Shown here in pieces: positions 26,370 through 37,429 of a stretch of 64,000 nt of DNA. Origin of the DNA: Tellurirhabdus rosea (GTDB lineage: Bacteria > Bacteroidota > Bacteroidia > Cytophagales > Spirosomataceae); contig NZ_CP111085.1 of NCBI RefSeq assembly GCF_026278345.1, forward strand, positions 384,001-448,000, written 5' to 3'. The notes under the pieces were generated by a model that worked only from the letters and a program-made list of their open reading frames with translations, was not told where the DNA came from and searched no databases. A program made the position numbers and the translations under genes. Position 1 is the stretch's first letter. The number at the start of each line of letters is the position of its first letter.

Positions 26370-26948
26370 ATGAAAGAAGAGTTGATTGCCTTTTTGTCCC
26401 GGTTCCCGTCCCTTTTTCCTGAGGCCATCGACGTGCTGGCCGAACAGCTTACCGTCCGGAGTTTTACAAAAGGCACCCTTCTCGTGCGGGAAGGGCAATT
26501 GTGCAATGAATGCTACTTCGTTCTGAAAGGCTGTCTGCGGCAGTACCTGCTGCTCGATGGCCTTGAAAAAACAACGGCGTTTTACACCGAGGGGCAGGCG
26601 GCGGTTCTGTTTTCCAGTTACACCCGGCAGACCGCCTCGCCCCATTACCTAAGCTGCCTCGAAGATTCGCTCCTCCTCATCGGCACTCCAACTTCGGAAA
26701 CGGAAATGTACCGGCAATTTCCTGAACTGGAATACATTACCCGCCAGATGCTGGAACAGGATTTTGGCAAAACGCAGGACGCCCTGACCCGGTTTATCAC
26801 GTCTTCGCCCGAACAGCGCTACCTGCACATTCTGGAAGAACGACCCGATCTGCTGCAACGCGCGCCGCAGCACCAGCTTGCCAGTTACATCGGCGTGACC
26901 CCGGAGTCGCTGAGCCGCATCAGGCGACGGATCGGGAAGGCGTCGTGA
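26370..26948 (+). CDS. Crp/Fnr-family transcriptional regulator
   Basis: A 192-residue protein from ATG 26370, preceded by a good promoter. Residues 20-115 form the cyclic-nucleotide-binding-like domain (GTLLVREGQLCNECYFVLKGCLRQYL), lacking the full cAMP phosphate-binding cassette. Residues 140-190 form a winged HTH with recognition helix around SYIGVTPESLSRIRRRI. There is no Cys cluster for an Fe-S centre as in Fnr. Such short Bacteroidota regulators often control one neighbour; here the convergent DUF4386 gene overlaps its 3' end by 29 bases, the likely partner by position only. Confidence 0.85.
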   Translation: MKEELIAFLSRFPSLFPEAIDVLAEQLTVRSFTKGTLLVREGQLCNECYFVLKGCLRQYLLLDGLEKTTAFYTEGQAAVLFSSYTRQTASPHYLSCLEDSLLLIGTPTSETEMYRQFPELEYITRQMLEQDFGKTQDALTRFITSSPEQRYLHILEERPDLLQRAPQHQLASYIGVTPESLSRIRRRIGKAS

Positions 26949-27636
26949 CCGCCGGTTGTCGTTTACCGCCTTTTACCAGCAGCCAGACCGCCAGCGCCAG
27001 TTCGCCCAGCGCCATCGGCAGACTCAAAACGCCTTCCACTCTGGCCTTGTAGGCTTCATAATCCGGAAAAACCAGATTGGCCGTGTTGGTAAAAAGATAG
27101 CAGAGGGCCGCCAGCACGGCGAGCCAGCCCAGCATTCGGGGCACAGTCCGGCCCGATTTCATGACGAGGTAACCAAGCCCCAGCAGATGAAAACCAAAGA
27201 GGATGAGTCCCAGCGACCAGGTTGTCTGGAAGCTTTGCAGGCTGTTCAGCATCGCCGGTCCGTTGTCGCCCGGCTGTTTTAGCAGCGGCAGCACCTGGGC
27301 GAGCGGAAAGAGGGCCGTTCCCAGCAGGGCGGCGTAGACGATTCTCAGCCAGGCCGCCAGCAGCGACAGGGCGGCATCGACCGGTTTGAAGAAAAAATAG
27401 AACGCCCAGGCCACGACGACATCCAGCAGCAGAATAAGAACAAAAGCCAGAATGACCATTCTGAACAGCGGTTCCGACTGCTGAAGATTTTCGAGGGTTG
27501 CGCGGGGATTGCCGGAGATCACGATTTTCGGGAAAGCGAATCCGTACCCGAATCCCGCCAGAAGCGCCATAAGCACGAGCGAAAAGCCCGCCGTGACGGC
27601 CAGTTTGCGCAGACTGATGCTGCTTTCGAAATGCAT
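26920..27636 (-). CDS. DUF4386-type membrane protein
   Basis: A 238-residue protein from the ATG at 27636; a longer start at 27693 adds 19 residues that look non-coding. Six hydrophobic segments are visible (AVTAGFSLVLMALLAGF, ILAFVLILLLDVVVAWAF, AALLGTALFPLAQVL, LILFGFHLLGLGYLVM, GWLAVLAALCYLF, LGELALAVWLLV), the layout of DUF4386 inner-membrane proteins. The family function is unknown. The gene overlaps the Crp/Fnr gene tail to tail by 29 bases. Confidence 0.78.
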   Translation of the reverse strand: MHFESSISLRKLAVTAGFSLVLMALLAGFGYGFAFPKIVISGNPRATLENLQQSEPLFRMVILAFVLILLLDVVVAWAFYFFFKPVDAALSLLAAWLRIVYAALLGTALFPLAQVLPLLKQPGDNGPAMLNSLQSFQTTWSLGLILFGFHLLGLGYLVMKSGRTVPRMLGWLAVLAALCYLFTNTANLVFPDYEAYKARVEGVLSLPMALGELALAVWLLVKGGKRQPAVTTPSRSVA

Positions 27637-27696
27637 AACTTGTCTGATTGTTGATTCCGGAACAAGATTACGCGCTTTCGGCCCGTCCGGCATTGA

Positions 27697-29457
<1,761 letters not shown>

Positions 29458-29458
29458 A

Positions 29459-29580
29459 GGGAGTTAAGAGTTAAGAGTTAAGAGTTAAAAATAGGGCTCC
29501 GCCAGTTCAGAATCCTGAATCAGCGGAGCCTTACTTTTAACTCTTAACTCTTAACTCTTAATTCTTTATTCTTAACTCCC
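29459..29580. repeat. Stop-associated hairpin element 5 (GAGTTAA type)
   Basis: GGGAGTTAAGAGTTAAGAGT and further heptamers form the left arm; the right arm ends CTTAACTCCC. The core is the cleanest in the window: GGCTCCGCC, AGTTCAGAATCCTGAA, TCAGCGGAGCC. It fills the whole gap between two convergent stop codons (29457 and 29582). Confidence 0.9.
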
Positions 29581-29581
29581 T

Positions 29582-30352
29582 TCACTGGTTTAGCCACTGC
29601 TTGAATTCTTCGGCCCGCTCCCGGCTTACCATCACTTCTTCGGTGGGGTCGGGGGTTAGAACCAGCTTTAGTTTGCCGTTGAAATGCTTGTGAATGGTCC
29701 GGACGCTGCCGGAGCTGACGATAAACTGCCGGTTGGCGCGGAAGAACTGCCGGGGGTCGAGCTGGTCGGTGAGTTCTTCGAGCGTTTCGGGCAGCACAAA
29801 CCAGCGGCCATCGGGACGGACAAGGCGGGTCAGTTTGTTTTCGGAATAAAAATAAGCGACTTCCTCGCTCGGAATCGGCACGAACGTCTCCTTATGCGTC
29901 ACCAGAAACCGTTCGCGGTACGTACGCGGGGGCTGGGTCAGCGACCGGATGAGCTGCTCGACGGACTGGGACGTCAGGCCGCCGGGAGCCTGCGTTTGCC
30001 TCATTTTGCCAAGTTTCTGCAGGGCCGCCTTCAGTTCATCGGCCATGATGGGCTTGAGCAGGTAGTCGAGGCTGTTGTGCTTGAAAGCCTGGATGGCGTA
30101 ATCATCGTAAGCCGTGGTGAAAATGATCGGCCCCGGCGGCTCAACCTGTTTGTAAATCTCAAAGCACAGCCCGTCGGACAGGTGAATATCGCTGAACAGC
30201 AGATCAACTGCCGGGCGACCCGACAGGTAGGTCACCCCGGCCGCAATGCTCCCGACCGTAGCCACCACGTTCAGGCCCGGATCGGTCTCTTTCAGGAGCT
30301 TCGCCAGCCGTTTGGCGGCGGGAATTTCGTCTTCGATGATGAGAACATTCAT
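29582..30352 (-). CDS. LytTR-family response regulator
   Basis: A 256-residue protein from the ATG at 30352 (MNVLIIEDE); 37 upstream open codons are rejected. The receiver domain has the acidic pair in IIEDE, phospho-acceptor Asp55 in LLFSDIHLSD and Lys100 in DYLLKP. The C-terminal LytTR DNA-binding domain (about 160-256) shows YRERFLVTHKETFVPI and the end MVSRERAEEFKQWL. It is the partner of the histidine kinase just upstream; the pair is separated by hairpin element 6. Target genes are unknown; the RND operon further upstream is a guess only. Confidence 0.9.
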   Translation of the reverse strand: MNVLIIEDEIPAAKRLAKLLKETDPGLNVVATVGSIAAGVTYLSGRPAVDLLFSDIHLSDGLCFEIYKQVEPPGPIIFTTAYDDYAIQAFKHNSLDYLLKPIMADELKAALQKLGKMRQTQAPGGLTSQSVEQLIRSLTQPPRTYRERFLVTHKETFVPIPSEEVAYFYSENKLTRLVRPDGRWFVLPETLEELTDQLDPRQFFRANRQFIVSSGSVRTIHKHFNGKLKLVLTPDPTEEVMVSRERAEEFKQWLNQ

Positions 30353-30368
30353 GGTGTTTGACGGGCTT

Positions 30369-30461
30369 GTTTCTCGCCGATTCTCGCGGATTTTAAGCGC
30401 AGATTTTACAGATTTTTCCGCGAAAATCTGCGTTAAAAATCGGCGAGCATCTGCGGGAAAC
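30369..30461. repeat. Stop-associated hairpin element 6 (GCAGATTTT type)
   Basis: TTTCTCGCCGATTCTCGCGG and GCGCAGATTTT pair imperfectly with AAAATCTGCGTT and CGGCGAG...GCGGGAAA. It resembles element 2 and lies 10 bases beyond the kinase stop (30471, minus strand). Confidence 0.8.
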
Positions 30462-30470
30462 AATAAAACC

Positions 30471-31547
30471 TTATACCAACGGTAACCGTACCGTAAACGC
30501 CGTTTCGGCTTCCACGATCGTCGGTTCGCCGCAATTCAGCAGTTCGTAGCGGTGCCGGATGTTGCGGAGTCCGATGCCGTTTTTGCCTTCCACCGTCTGC
30601 CGCCGATGCAGCGAATTTTCGACCACCAGCTCACCGGACTCGCTGCACTTCAGGCGGATAGCCAGCGGACGGGCTTCGTCTACGACATTGTGCTTCACGG
30701 CGTTTTCGATCAGCAGTTGCAGCGTCATGGGCGGAATCATCCGGTTCCGGTCGCAGTCGGGCACATCAATCTCCACCTGAATGCCTTCGCCAAAGCGGTT
30801 TTTGAGCAGGAAAAGATAGGCTTCGGCCAGTTTGAGTTCGTCGGATAGAGGCACCAGCGTTTTGTCACGGTTTTGCAGAATGTAGCGGTAGACCAGCGAG
30901 AGGTTTCCGATGAAGCGGACGGCCGTCGGGTTTTCGTCCACCAGATAAGTCAGCGTATTCAGGTTGTTGAACAGAAAATGCGGGTCCAACTGGCTTTTCA
31001 GGGCCTGAAAGCGGGCCTCGACCGATTCCCGTTTCAACTGCTCGGCTTCGACCAGCGCGGCCTTCCAGCGGCGGAAAAACGATTCGCCGGTGTAAACGGC
31101 GTTGATGCAAACGGCCATAATTACGCCCAGCACCACGGTCTGCCGCATGCCCATGATGTCCAGCTCCGTAACCTGGTACGTGCTCGGAATCAGTAGCCAG
31201 TCAATCAGCCAGATAAGAAACCGGGTCACCACCAGCCCCCAGACGACCATCAGTGCAAACTGCCCCAGCAACCGCTGCCACGGCCAGTCCGACCAGGGCA
31301 GCCACCGGTCGAGCCACCGGCTCAGCCAGACGGTAGATTCAAAGAGGACAAACGACCCGATCAGCACGAACACCAGATCGCAGACATAGCCCGTCCAGCC
31401 GAGCTGGTCGTAATACGGGGCGGCAAACAACTTAGGGTTGATGACGTACGACAGCGCATACAGCAGCAGCCCCACCAGCGGCACCCCGGCCCAGCGCAGC
31501 CAGAGCATAAACGAACGGGAAGTTTCCTTTAGGTTATCCGGATTCAT
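30471..31547 (-). CDS. LytS/YehU-type sensor histidine kinase
   Basis: A 358-residue inner-membrane protein from ATG 31547; the open frame extends 61 codons upstream but those are not family-like. Four membrane helices fill about residues 18-155 (WAGVPLVGLLLYAL, VFVLIGSFVLF, LLGQFALMVVWGLVV, VVLGVIMAVCINAV), then the His_kinase domain with phosphorylated His190 in QLDPHFLFNNLNTL and the ATP-binding end (LLIENAVKHN, GIGLRNIRHRYELL). No extracellular sensor domain is present. It phosphorylates the LytTR regulator encoded next. What it senses is unknown. Confidence 0.9.
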   Translation of the reverse strand: MNPDNLKETSRSFMLWLRWAGVPLVGLLLYALSYVINPKLFAAPYYDQLGWTGYVCDLVFVLIGSFVLFESTVWLSRWLDRWLPWSDWPWQRLLGQFALMVVWGLVVTRFLIWLIDWLLIPSTYQVTELDIMGMRQTVVLGVIMAVCINAVYTGESFFRRWKAALVEAEQLKRESVEARFQALKSQLDPHFLFNNLNTLTYLVDENPTAVRFIGNLSLVYRYILQNRDKTLVPLSDELKLAEAYLFLLKNRFGEGIQVEIDVPDCDRNRMIPPMTLQLLIENAVKHNVVDEARPLAIRLKCSESGELVVENSLHRRQTVEGKNGIGLRNIRHRYELLNCGEPTIVEAETAFTVRLPLV

Positions 31548-31635
31548 AACAGCCTGAAAGTACAATCTTTTCGGCAAATGCAGGCGACTTATTGGGGTCA
31601 CGACGGGGCAACTGTCCCGGTCGTGACCCCCAGGA

Positions 31636-32994
31636 CTACTCCTGTCCCGTCGCCCGTTCCAGTTCCACCTTAGCCACCAGAAAGTCGTATACGGCCTGCA
31701 CGCGGTTGGTCTGGGCCTGCCGCAGGGCAAGCTCGGCGTCGGTCACGTCGCTGAATTTGACCAGCCCCTGTTTGTAACGACTCTGCACGAGCGCATAGCT
31801 TCGTTCGGCCGCGCGGACAATACCGGCCCCGGCACGAATCCGTTCGCGGGCCTCTTCCTGGGCGTCCAGACCCGACCGGACTTCGTTGGCAATCAACGCC
31901 TTGTTGTACCGAATCTGCTCTTCCAGCTGAATCTGCGCCAGGCGGGCCTGCTGAATTTTCGGAGCCGTCGTGGCATTGAAAACCGGGATGTTCAGTTGCA
32001 GCCCAACAAAGCTGACAAACGGCCACCGGCTGTCTTTAAAGCGGAAATCGTTCACCTGCGAGAGCGTCGCGGCCTGTCCAAAAAGGCTCAGCGTCGGCAG
32101 GCGGCGCACCTGTTCCACCCTGAGCTGCAACCGGCTATTGTCCAGGCCCAGCGCCAGCTGACGAAGTTCCGGGCGGCGGCTCAGTGCCTGACCCACCGTT
32201 GTTTCTTCCTTCAGTTCCTCCTCCCCTTCCAAAGCGAGTGAATCGGTCAGCACAAGTTGTACCGACGGGTTAAAGCTTGTCAACACAGCAAGCTGGTTTC
32301 TCAGCAGCCGCCCCGTCCGGTCGAGCCGGGACAGGCCGGGACGCAGGTTTTCGACCTCCACAAACGCCCGGAGCGTGTCGGCATCCGTCGCCAGTTGCAC
32401 CCGGTAGAGGTTGCGCGCCTCGCGCAGCGCCTGTTCGGCCCGGCGGAGGCTCTGCTCCACCAGCCGACGCTGTTCTTCCGCCAGCAGCACATTCAGGTAC
32501 TGCTTTTTGACCTCGCTCACCTGCCGGGCGGTAACGGCCCGCAGGTTCTCCGCCGCCGCCTGCTTGCCGACGGCGGCCTGCTGTTTGGCCAGTTTCAAAT
32601 CCGGCTGAATGAGCGGCATGGCGACGGTCACTCCCGCGTTGTACTGATTTTTCAGGGCCGCCTCCACGGGCGTCAGCCGGTTGTTGTCCAGTTGAAAACC
32701 GTCCGGCGTAATCTGAAACGCGGGAAAGAAGAAGACCGGCGGGTTGATGTTGCGCTGGTACTGCACGGCTCCGTTGACGGCCGGCAGGCTCATGCGCTTC
32801 ACCTCGGTCAGTTTGGCGTCCGCTTTCTGGACATCCCACTGCGCCACTTTCACGTCGCCGTTTTGTCGGCGTACCAGTTCGGCGGCTTCGTTCAGAGACA
32901 GTTTCCGGACTTCTCCGCCCCCCGGAACCGGCTGAGCCTGCACCGTTGAAAGCGTCACCACCAACAGTCCGGCCACCAGTTCGCCGCGGCTCAC
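31636..32994 (-). other. TolC-like portion, possible internal GTG start at 32994
   Basis: This part alone encodes a 452-residue outer-membrane factor beginning with a Sec signal peptide (SRGELVAGLLVVTLSTVQAQ). It has the two TolC repeats of long helices, e.g. SLNEAAELVRRQNGDVKVAQ and the closing DVTDAELALRQAQ. Whether it is made as a separate protein, as a cleaved fusion or both cannot be told from sequence. Confidence 0.55.
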
Positions 32995-35900
32995 GCCCCT
33001 TACGCCCTCTCGTCCCTTTTCTCCCCTTCCTCCTTCTCCTCCCAACTTCCCAATCATCCGGGTAAAGTACAGGTACATGACCGGCACAAACACCAGCGTC
33101 AGGAACAGGGAAGACGACAGCCCGCCGATGAGGGCCCAGGCCAGACCCGTTTTCAGTTCTGCACCCGGCCCCGTCGCGAGCGCGATCGGCAGCATCCCGA
33201 CCACCATCGCCAGCGTCGTCATCAGAATCGGGCGGAGGCGAATCCGGCCCGCTTCCAGCAGCGCCTCGACCACGCCCATCCCGGCCTCCCGGTTTTCGTT
33301 TGCCCGTTCGACGAGCAGAATGGCGTTTTTGGCTACCAGCCCCAGCATCATGATCATTCCGAGGATGGTGAACACGTTCATTGAATTCATTGTGAAAGCC
33401 ATGGCATACAAGGCGCCGACAATGGCCACCGGAATCGAGAACAGGACGACAAACGGGTACGCCCAGGAGTTGTACAGCGCCACCATGATGAGGTACATGA
33501 ACAGAATCGCCGCCAGGAACATCAGGCCCAGTTTGCCGAACGAATCGTCCTGCAGTTCGAGGTCGCCGCCGTAGGTGACGCGCACCGTGGGGTCCAGTTT
33601 CAGCGTTTCCACGGCTTTCTGAATGTCCACGCCAATTTCACCCACCGGCCTTCCGATGGCCTGCGACGTGATGGTGATGGAATTGTCGCGGTCTTTCCGC
33701 TCCAGAATGGCCGGGTTGTACGTTTCCCGAATCGTGGCGACCTGCCGCAATTCAACGGGCTGCCCGAGGGCGTTGGTCAGCGTCATGTTGCCGATTTCCT
33801 CCGTCCGGCTGCGGAATGCCTCCGCGTACTGGATGCGCAGGGTTACGGACTGGGCTTCCTGCTGAATTTTCAGATCATCGAAACCGGCCAGGGCCGTCCG
33901 GATCGCCATCCCGGCGCTTTCGGTCGTCAGGCCGAAGCGGGCCAGTTTTTCGCGGTCCACTTCCACTTCAATCTCCGGTTTGCGCACGTTTCCCGAAAAC
34001 CGCACGTCGGCCGTACCTGGAATGTTGCGCATGGCATCGACCAGCCGGATGGTTTCCGCCCGCACCTTGTCGCGGTTGGCTCCGCTAACCATGATGACGA
34101 TGGGCGCGGCGTTGTCCGAACCCAGAATTCCGAGCGGGTAGGCCCGAATCCGGGCACCGGGAATCTGCGAGGCGAGTTCCTTCACCTCCCGCGTCAGCGT
34201 GTTGAGGTCTTTGGTGCGCTCCTGCCGGGGCGAAAAGGTGATGGCAAATTCGACGGCGTTCCGGCTCGTCGGCAGGCCCGACCAGCCCTCCGGATTCGCG
34301 CCGACGTTGGTGAACACCCGCCGTACTTCCGGCAACTGGTAGAGTTTCTGCTCAAACCGGCGGGCCATGTCGTCGGTCTGCTGGAGTTTATAGCCTTCGG
34401 GAAACTGCAGCACGGCGTTGATTTCGCCTTTGTCGGTCGGCGGCATGAACTCTCCGCCGATAAAACCCATGCCCGGCAGCATCAGCGAGGACACGAACAG
34501 CAGAAAGGTCAGCCCGACGGTGGTTTTACGGTAATGGAGCGCACCGGCCAGCAGGGAATGATAGCCCTGCGCCAGCCGGTCGTACTGCCGTTCGAACCAA
34601 AGCCCGAAACGGCCCATCAGCGATTTGTCGGAAAGATGTTCGAGTTTGCCGAACCGCGAGGCGATCATGGGTGTCAGCGTAAACGACACCAGCAGGCTGA
34701 ACAAGGTCGAGATGACCACTACGAGCGCAAATTCCCGCATCAGATCCCCGATCAGGCCCGGTGACAGCGAGAGCGGCACGAACACCACCACGTCTACCAG
34801 TGTAATGGCGATGGCCGCAAAACCAATGCTGTTGCGGCCTTCCAGCGCGGCGGTGCGCCTGTCGAGGCCCTTTTCCAGTTGCTGATAAATGCTTTCCAGC
34901 ACCACAATCGAGTCGTCGACCAGAATCCCGATGACCAGCGACAGGGCCAGCAGCGTCAGCAGGTTGAGCGAAAAGCCCAGCAGATTCATGAAAATGAAGG
35001 TCGAAAGCAGGGAGGCCGGGATGGCGACCATCACGATCAGCGACGACCGCAGGCTGTGCAGAAACACGAACATCACCAGCGCCACCAGCCCGATAGCAAG
35101 CATCAGGTCATGGTTCACGGCATCGGCGGCAGCCAGCGTAAATTCGGAGCCGTCCTGCGCGATGGAGAACTTCAGACCCGCCGCGGCGTATTCTTTTTCG
35201 AGGCCAGTCATGGCCTTGCGGACGGCTGCGCTAACCTCCACGTTGTTGGCCCCGGACTGCTTTTTCACCAGAATCCCCACGGCCGACTGCGCATTGGCCG
35301 GGGCACCGTCGGCATTTCGCACCATAAACCGGCTCACGTTTTCCAGTTCCTTCTGCACCGTTTGCACCGTGGCGACTTCGCCCAGCAGCACTTTCTGCCC
35401 GTTGGAACCGGTATGCACCACGATGTCGCGCAGGTGGTCGATGGCGTCGGTTTTTCCCACCACGCGCACCGAATAGGCGGCATCCCGGTCTTTTACGCTG
35501 CCCGAGGGCACGTTCAGGTTCGACGCCCGAATAGCACCGACGACCTGCAGGACCGACAGATTCAGCGATTTCAGCCGGGCGGCATCCAGCGCCACGGCCA
35601 CCTCTTTTTCGGGCAGTCCGACAAACAGCACCTGCCCCACGCCCGCCACCTGCGACAGCCGCGGCTTGATCTGCGTTTTGAGCAGCATGCCAAAGTCCAG
35701 GTCCGACAGCTGGCTGTTGGCCGCTACGCGCAGCACGGGCAGTTCGGTGAGCGAATACCGGTCGAGGGTCGGCGTCCGGGCATCGGCGGGCAGGGTCGTG
35801 GCAATCTGGTTGACCCGCCGCTGCACATCCTGCAGCGCCTTGTCGGAATCGACATCGTGCTTGAATTCGATCATCACCACCGAGACGTTTTCCTGCGACA

Positions 35901-36147
35901 TGGCCGTGATGCGTTTGATCCGGTCGGCCGACGAAACGGCGTCTTCGATGGGTTTGGTAATGCCGCTTTCCACCTCGTCCGGAGATGCGCCGGGGTAAGG
36001 CGTCGTGACGATAATGAACGGAATCGACATGTTCGGCAGCAGTTCGTACCGCATCTGCGAATACGAGAACAGCCCCAGAATGCCCAGTATCAGGAACAGG
36101 ACAATGACGAGGATGGGGCGTTTTATGGAGAGGAGTGTGAGTTTCAT
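31636..36147 (-). CDS. RND efflux permease fused in frame to a TolC-type outer-membrane factor
   Basis: One open frame of 1503 residues. Residues 1-1035 form an HAE-type RND permease: TM1 at 10-28, Asp411-Asp412 in GILVDDSIVVLE for proton relay, large periplasmic loops, TM7-12 at 860-1035. A low-complexity linker (about 1036-1055, Gly/Glu/Arg-rich) follows, then a hydrophobic signal-like segment (LVAGLLVVTLSTVQAQ) and a complete TolC-like factor to 1503. An in-frame GTG at 32994 would give a free 452-residue TolC with its own signal peptide, the normal length, so separate internal initiation is possible. The adaptor gene lies upstream with hairpin element 7 between. Together they form a tripartite pump; the substrate is unknown. 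Confidence 0.85.
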   Translation of the reverse strand: MKLTLLSIKRPILVIVLFLILGILGLFSYSQMRYELLPNMSIPFIIVTTPYPGASPDEVESGITKPIEDAVSSADRIKRITAMSQENVSVVMIEFKHDVDSDKALQDVQRRVNQIATTLPADARTPTLDRYSLTELPVLRVAANSQLSDLDFGMLLKTQIKPRLSQVAGVGQVLFVGLPEKEVAVALDAARLKSLNLSVLQVVGAIRASNLNVPSGSVKDRDAAYSVRVVGKTDAIDHLRDIVVHTGSNGQKVLLGEVATVQTVQKELENVSRFMVRNADGAPANAQSAVGILVKKQSGANNVEVSAAVRKAMTGLEKEYAAAGLKFSIAQDGSEFTLAAADAVNHDLMLAIGLVALVMFVFLHSLRSSLIVMVAIPASLLSTFIFMNLLGFSLNLLTLLALSLVIGILVDDSIVVLESIYQQLEKGLDRRTAALEGRNSIGFAAIAITLVDVVVFVPLSLSPGLIGDLMREFALVVVISTLFSLLVSFTLTPMIASRFGKLEHLSDKSLMGRFGLWFERQYDRLAQGYHSLLAGALHYRKTTVGLTFLLFVSSLMLPGMGFIGGEFMPPTDKGEINAVLQFPEGYKLQQTDDMARRFEQKLYQLPEVRRVFTNVGANPEGWSGLPTSRNAVEFAITFSPRQERTKDLNTLTREVKELASQIPGARIRAYPLGILGSDNAAPIVIMVSGANRDKVRAETIRLVDAMRNIPGTADVRFSGNVRKPEIEVEVDREKLARFGLTTESAGMAIRTALAGFDDLKIQQEAQSVTLRIQYAEAFRSRTEEIGNMTLTNALGQPVELRQVATIRETYNPAILERKDRDNSITITSQAIGRPVGEIGVDIQKAVETLKLDPTVRVTYGGDLELQDDSFGKLGLMFLAAILFMYLIMVALYNSWAYPFVVLFSIPVAIVGALYAMAFTMNSMNVFTILGMIMMLGLVAKNAILLVERANENREAGMGVVEALLEAGRIRLRPILMTTLAMVVGMLPIALATGPGAELKTGLAWALIGGLSSSLFLTLVFVPVMYLYFTRMIGKLGGEGGRGEKGREGVRGVSRGELVAGLLVVTLSTVQAQPVPGGGEVRKLSLNEAAELVRRQNGDVKVAQWDVQKADAKLTEVKRMSLPAVNGAVQYQRNINPPVFFFPAFQITPDGFQLDNNRLTPVEAALKNQYNAGVTVAMPLIQPDLKLAKQQAAVGKQAAAENLRAVTARQVSEVKKQYLNVLLAEEQRRLVEQSLRRAEQALREARNLYRVQLATDADTLRAFVEVENLRPGLSRLDRTGRLLRNQLAVLTSFNPSVQLVLTDSLALEGEEELKEETTVGQALSRRPELRQLALGLDNSRLQLRVEQVRRLPTLSLFGQAATLSQVNDFRFKDSRWPFVSFVGLQLNIPVFNATTAPKIQQARLAQIQLEEQIRYNKALIANEVRSGLDAQEEARERIRAGAGIVRAAERSYALVQSRYKQGLVKFSDVTDAELALRQAQTNRVQAVYDFLVAKVELERATGQE
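32995..33058 (-). repeat. Purine-rich repeat-like linker between RND and TolC
   Basis: Read on the coding strand the tract consists of degenerate GGGAnnn, GGGGAGAA and GGGCGTAA/GGGGCGTGA units of about 7-10 bases with no stop in frame. It looks like one arm of an intergenic repeat of the kind seen elsewhere in the window. Confidence 0.5.
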
Positions 36148-36150
36148 AAG

Positions 36151-36262
36151 TCAATGATTGAATGATTGATTGACTGAATGATTGAGTGGCTGAAGGACTG
36201 AAGTATTGAATGATTGGGCTGCGAAAGAGCAGAGTGGCACATTCAATCATTCAGTCACTCAG
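36151..36262. repeat. Stop-associated hairpin element 7
   Basis: Arms of GAATGATTGATTGACT-type repeats; the core includes GGGCTGCGAAAGAGCAGAGTGGC. It directly abuts the adaptor stop at 36263 and lies three bases from the start codon of the permease gene. Confidence 0.8.
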
Positions 36263-37312
36263 TCATTTTATTATTACTTCCTGTCCATTTTGGAGCGCTT
36301 CGGTGCCGCTGACGACTACCTGCTCGCCCGCTTTCAGACCGTTGCGGACGAAGACGTTCGTGCCTGCGCCCGCGCCCGTTTCGATGGTCCGGAGGGTGAT
36401 GCGGTTCTGGTTGAGGACGTAAACGGCCGGTTGCTGGCTCGTCGTCACCAGAGCTGCGCGGGGAATCGACAGGCCGTTGACCGAGGTAGCACCGGGCAGG
36501 GTCACATTCGCAGACATGCCCACGCGCAGCGGATTCGCCGACGAGTTGTCCACCCGGATTTCAACCGGGAAGCGTCCCGTTTCCCCGCCTTTCAGGCGAA
36601 TCTGGTGAACAGCGCCTGAAAACGGCCGGCCGGGATAGGCGTCAAATTCCACCTTCACCGCCCGCCCCGGCCGAAACTGCGCCAGTTCCGCTTCCGGAAC
36701 GTGGATCACGACCTTCACCGCCGACACATCCGTGATGGTCATGAGCGGCGCACCGGGGGCGATGAACATGCCGCGTTCGATGGGTTTCTCGGTCACCGTA
36801 CCGCCGATCGGCGCCAGCACCACGGCGTCGCGAATCTGCTTTTTGAGCGTGTACACGGCCGTTTCAGCCGTTTTTACCTGAAGACGCGCGTTTTCGAGGT
36901 CCGAAGCGGGCAGGTTGTTTTCGCGGTGCAGCGTTTCGTAGCGGGTGAGGTCGGTGCGGGCTTTGCGGAGACCGGCCTCGGCCTGGGCGAGTTGCAGTTC
37001 CAGCAGTTCGGCATCCACTTTCAGCACCGGCTGGCCTTCGCGGACCGTAGCGTTCAGGGCGGCGTGGAGTTCGCGAATGGTGCCCTGCGTGGTGGCATTC
37101 ATCTGAATTTCCCGCCAGAATTCGGTTTTGCCAAGATAGGAAGCGGCTTCCGTCACGGTCTGCCGTTCTACCGTCGCCACCGACACCGTCGTAGCCAGCG
37201 GACGGCGGGCTTCTTCGAGCTGGGCGGCTTGTTTCTGTTTATTGCTCATCAGCAGGGCCACAGCTCCACCGATAAGCATTATTGAGAGAGAGAGTACTAT
37301 GAATTTTTTCAT
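36263..37312 (-). CDS. RND efflux periplasmic adaptor (membrane-fusion protein)
   Basis: A 349-residue protein with an N-terminal membrane anchor (FIVLSLSIMLIGGAVALLM). The lipoyl half-domains flank a helical hairpin (about 105-165: LAQAEAGLRKARTDLTRYETLHRENN, then ARLQVKTAETAVYTLKKQIRDAVVLAPIGG), followed by the beta-barrel domain (VKVVIHVPEAELAQFRPG) and the membrane-proximal domain. It couples the RND permease to the TolC part of the downstream fusion in the same operon. The hairpin is short, as in adaptors of Bacteroidota pumps. Confidence 0.88.
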   Translation of the reverse strand: MKKFIVLSLSIMLIGGAVALLMSNKQKQAAQLEEARRPLATTVSVATVERQTVTEAASYLGKTEFWREIQMNATTQGTIRELHAALNATVREGQPVLKVDAELLELQLAQAEAGLRKARTDLTRYETLHRENNLPASDLENARLQVKTAETAVYTLKKQIRDAVVLAPIGGTVTEKPIERGMFIAPGAPLMTITDVSAVKVVIHVPEAELAQFRPGRAVKVEFDAYPGRPFSGAVHQIRLKGGETGRFPVEIRVDNSSANPLRVGMSANVTLPGATSVNGLSIPRAALVTTSQQPAVYVLNQNRITLRTIETGAGAGTNVFVRNGLKAGEQVVVSGTEALQNGQEVIIK

Positions 37313-37365
37313 GGCTGCATCAGTTTATGGCGATAAACTTAGCGGCCAGGTGCCCGCCCCGTATA

Positions 37366-37398
37366 CAAAAAAGGCCCCAACCGGAAGAGGTTAGAGCC
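37366..37398 (-). terminator. Terminator of the alcohol dehydrogenase gene
   Basis: On the minus strand GGCTCTAACC and GGTTGGGGCC pair along their full length with G-T wobbles and TTTTTT follows. Confidence 0.65.
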
Positions 37399-37429
37399 GA
37401 AGCGTAAGCAGGGGGGGATGAAATGGGAA

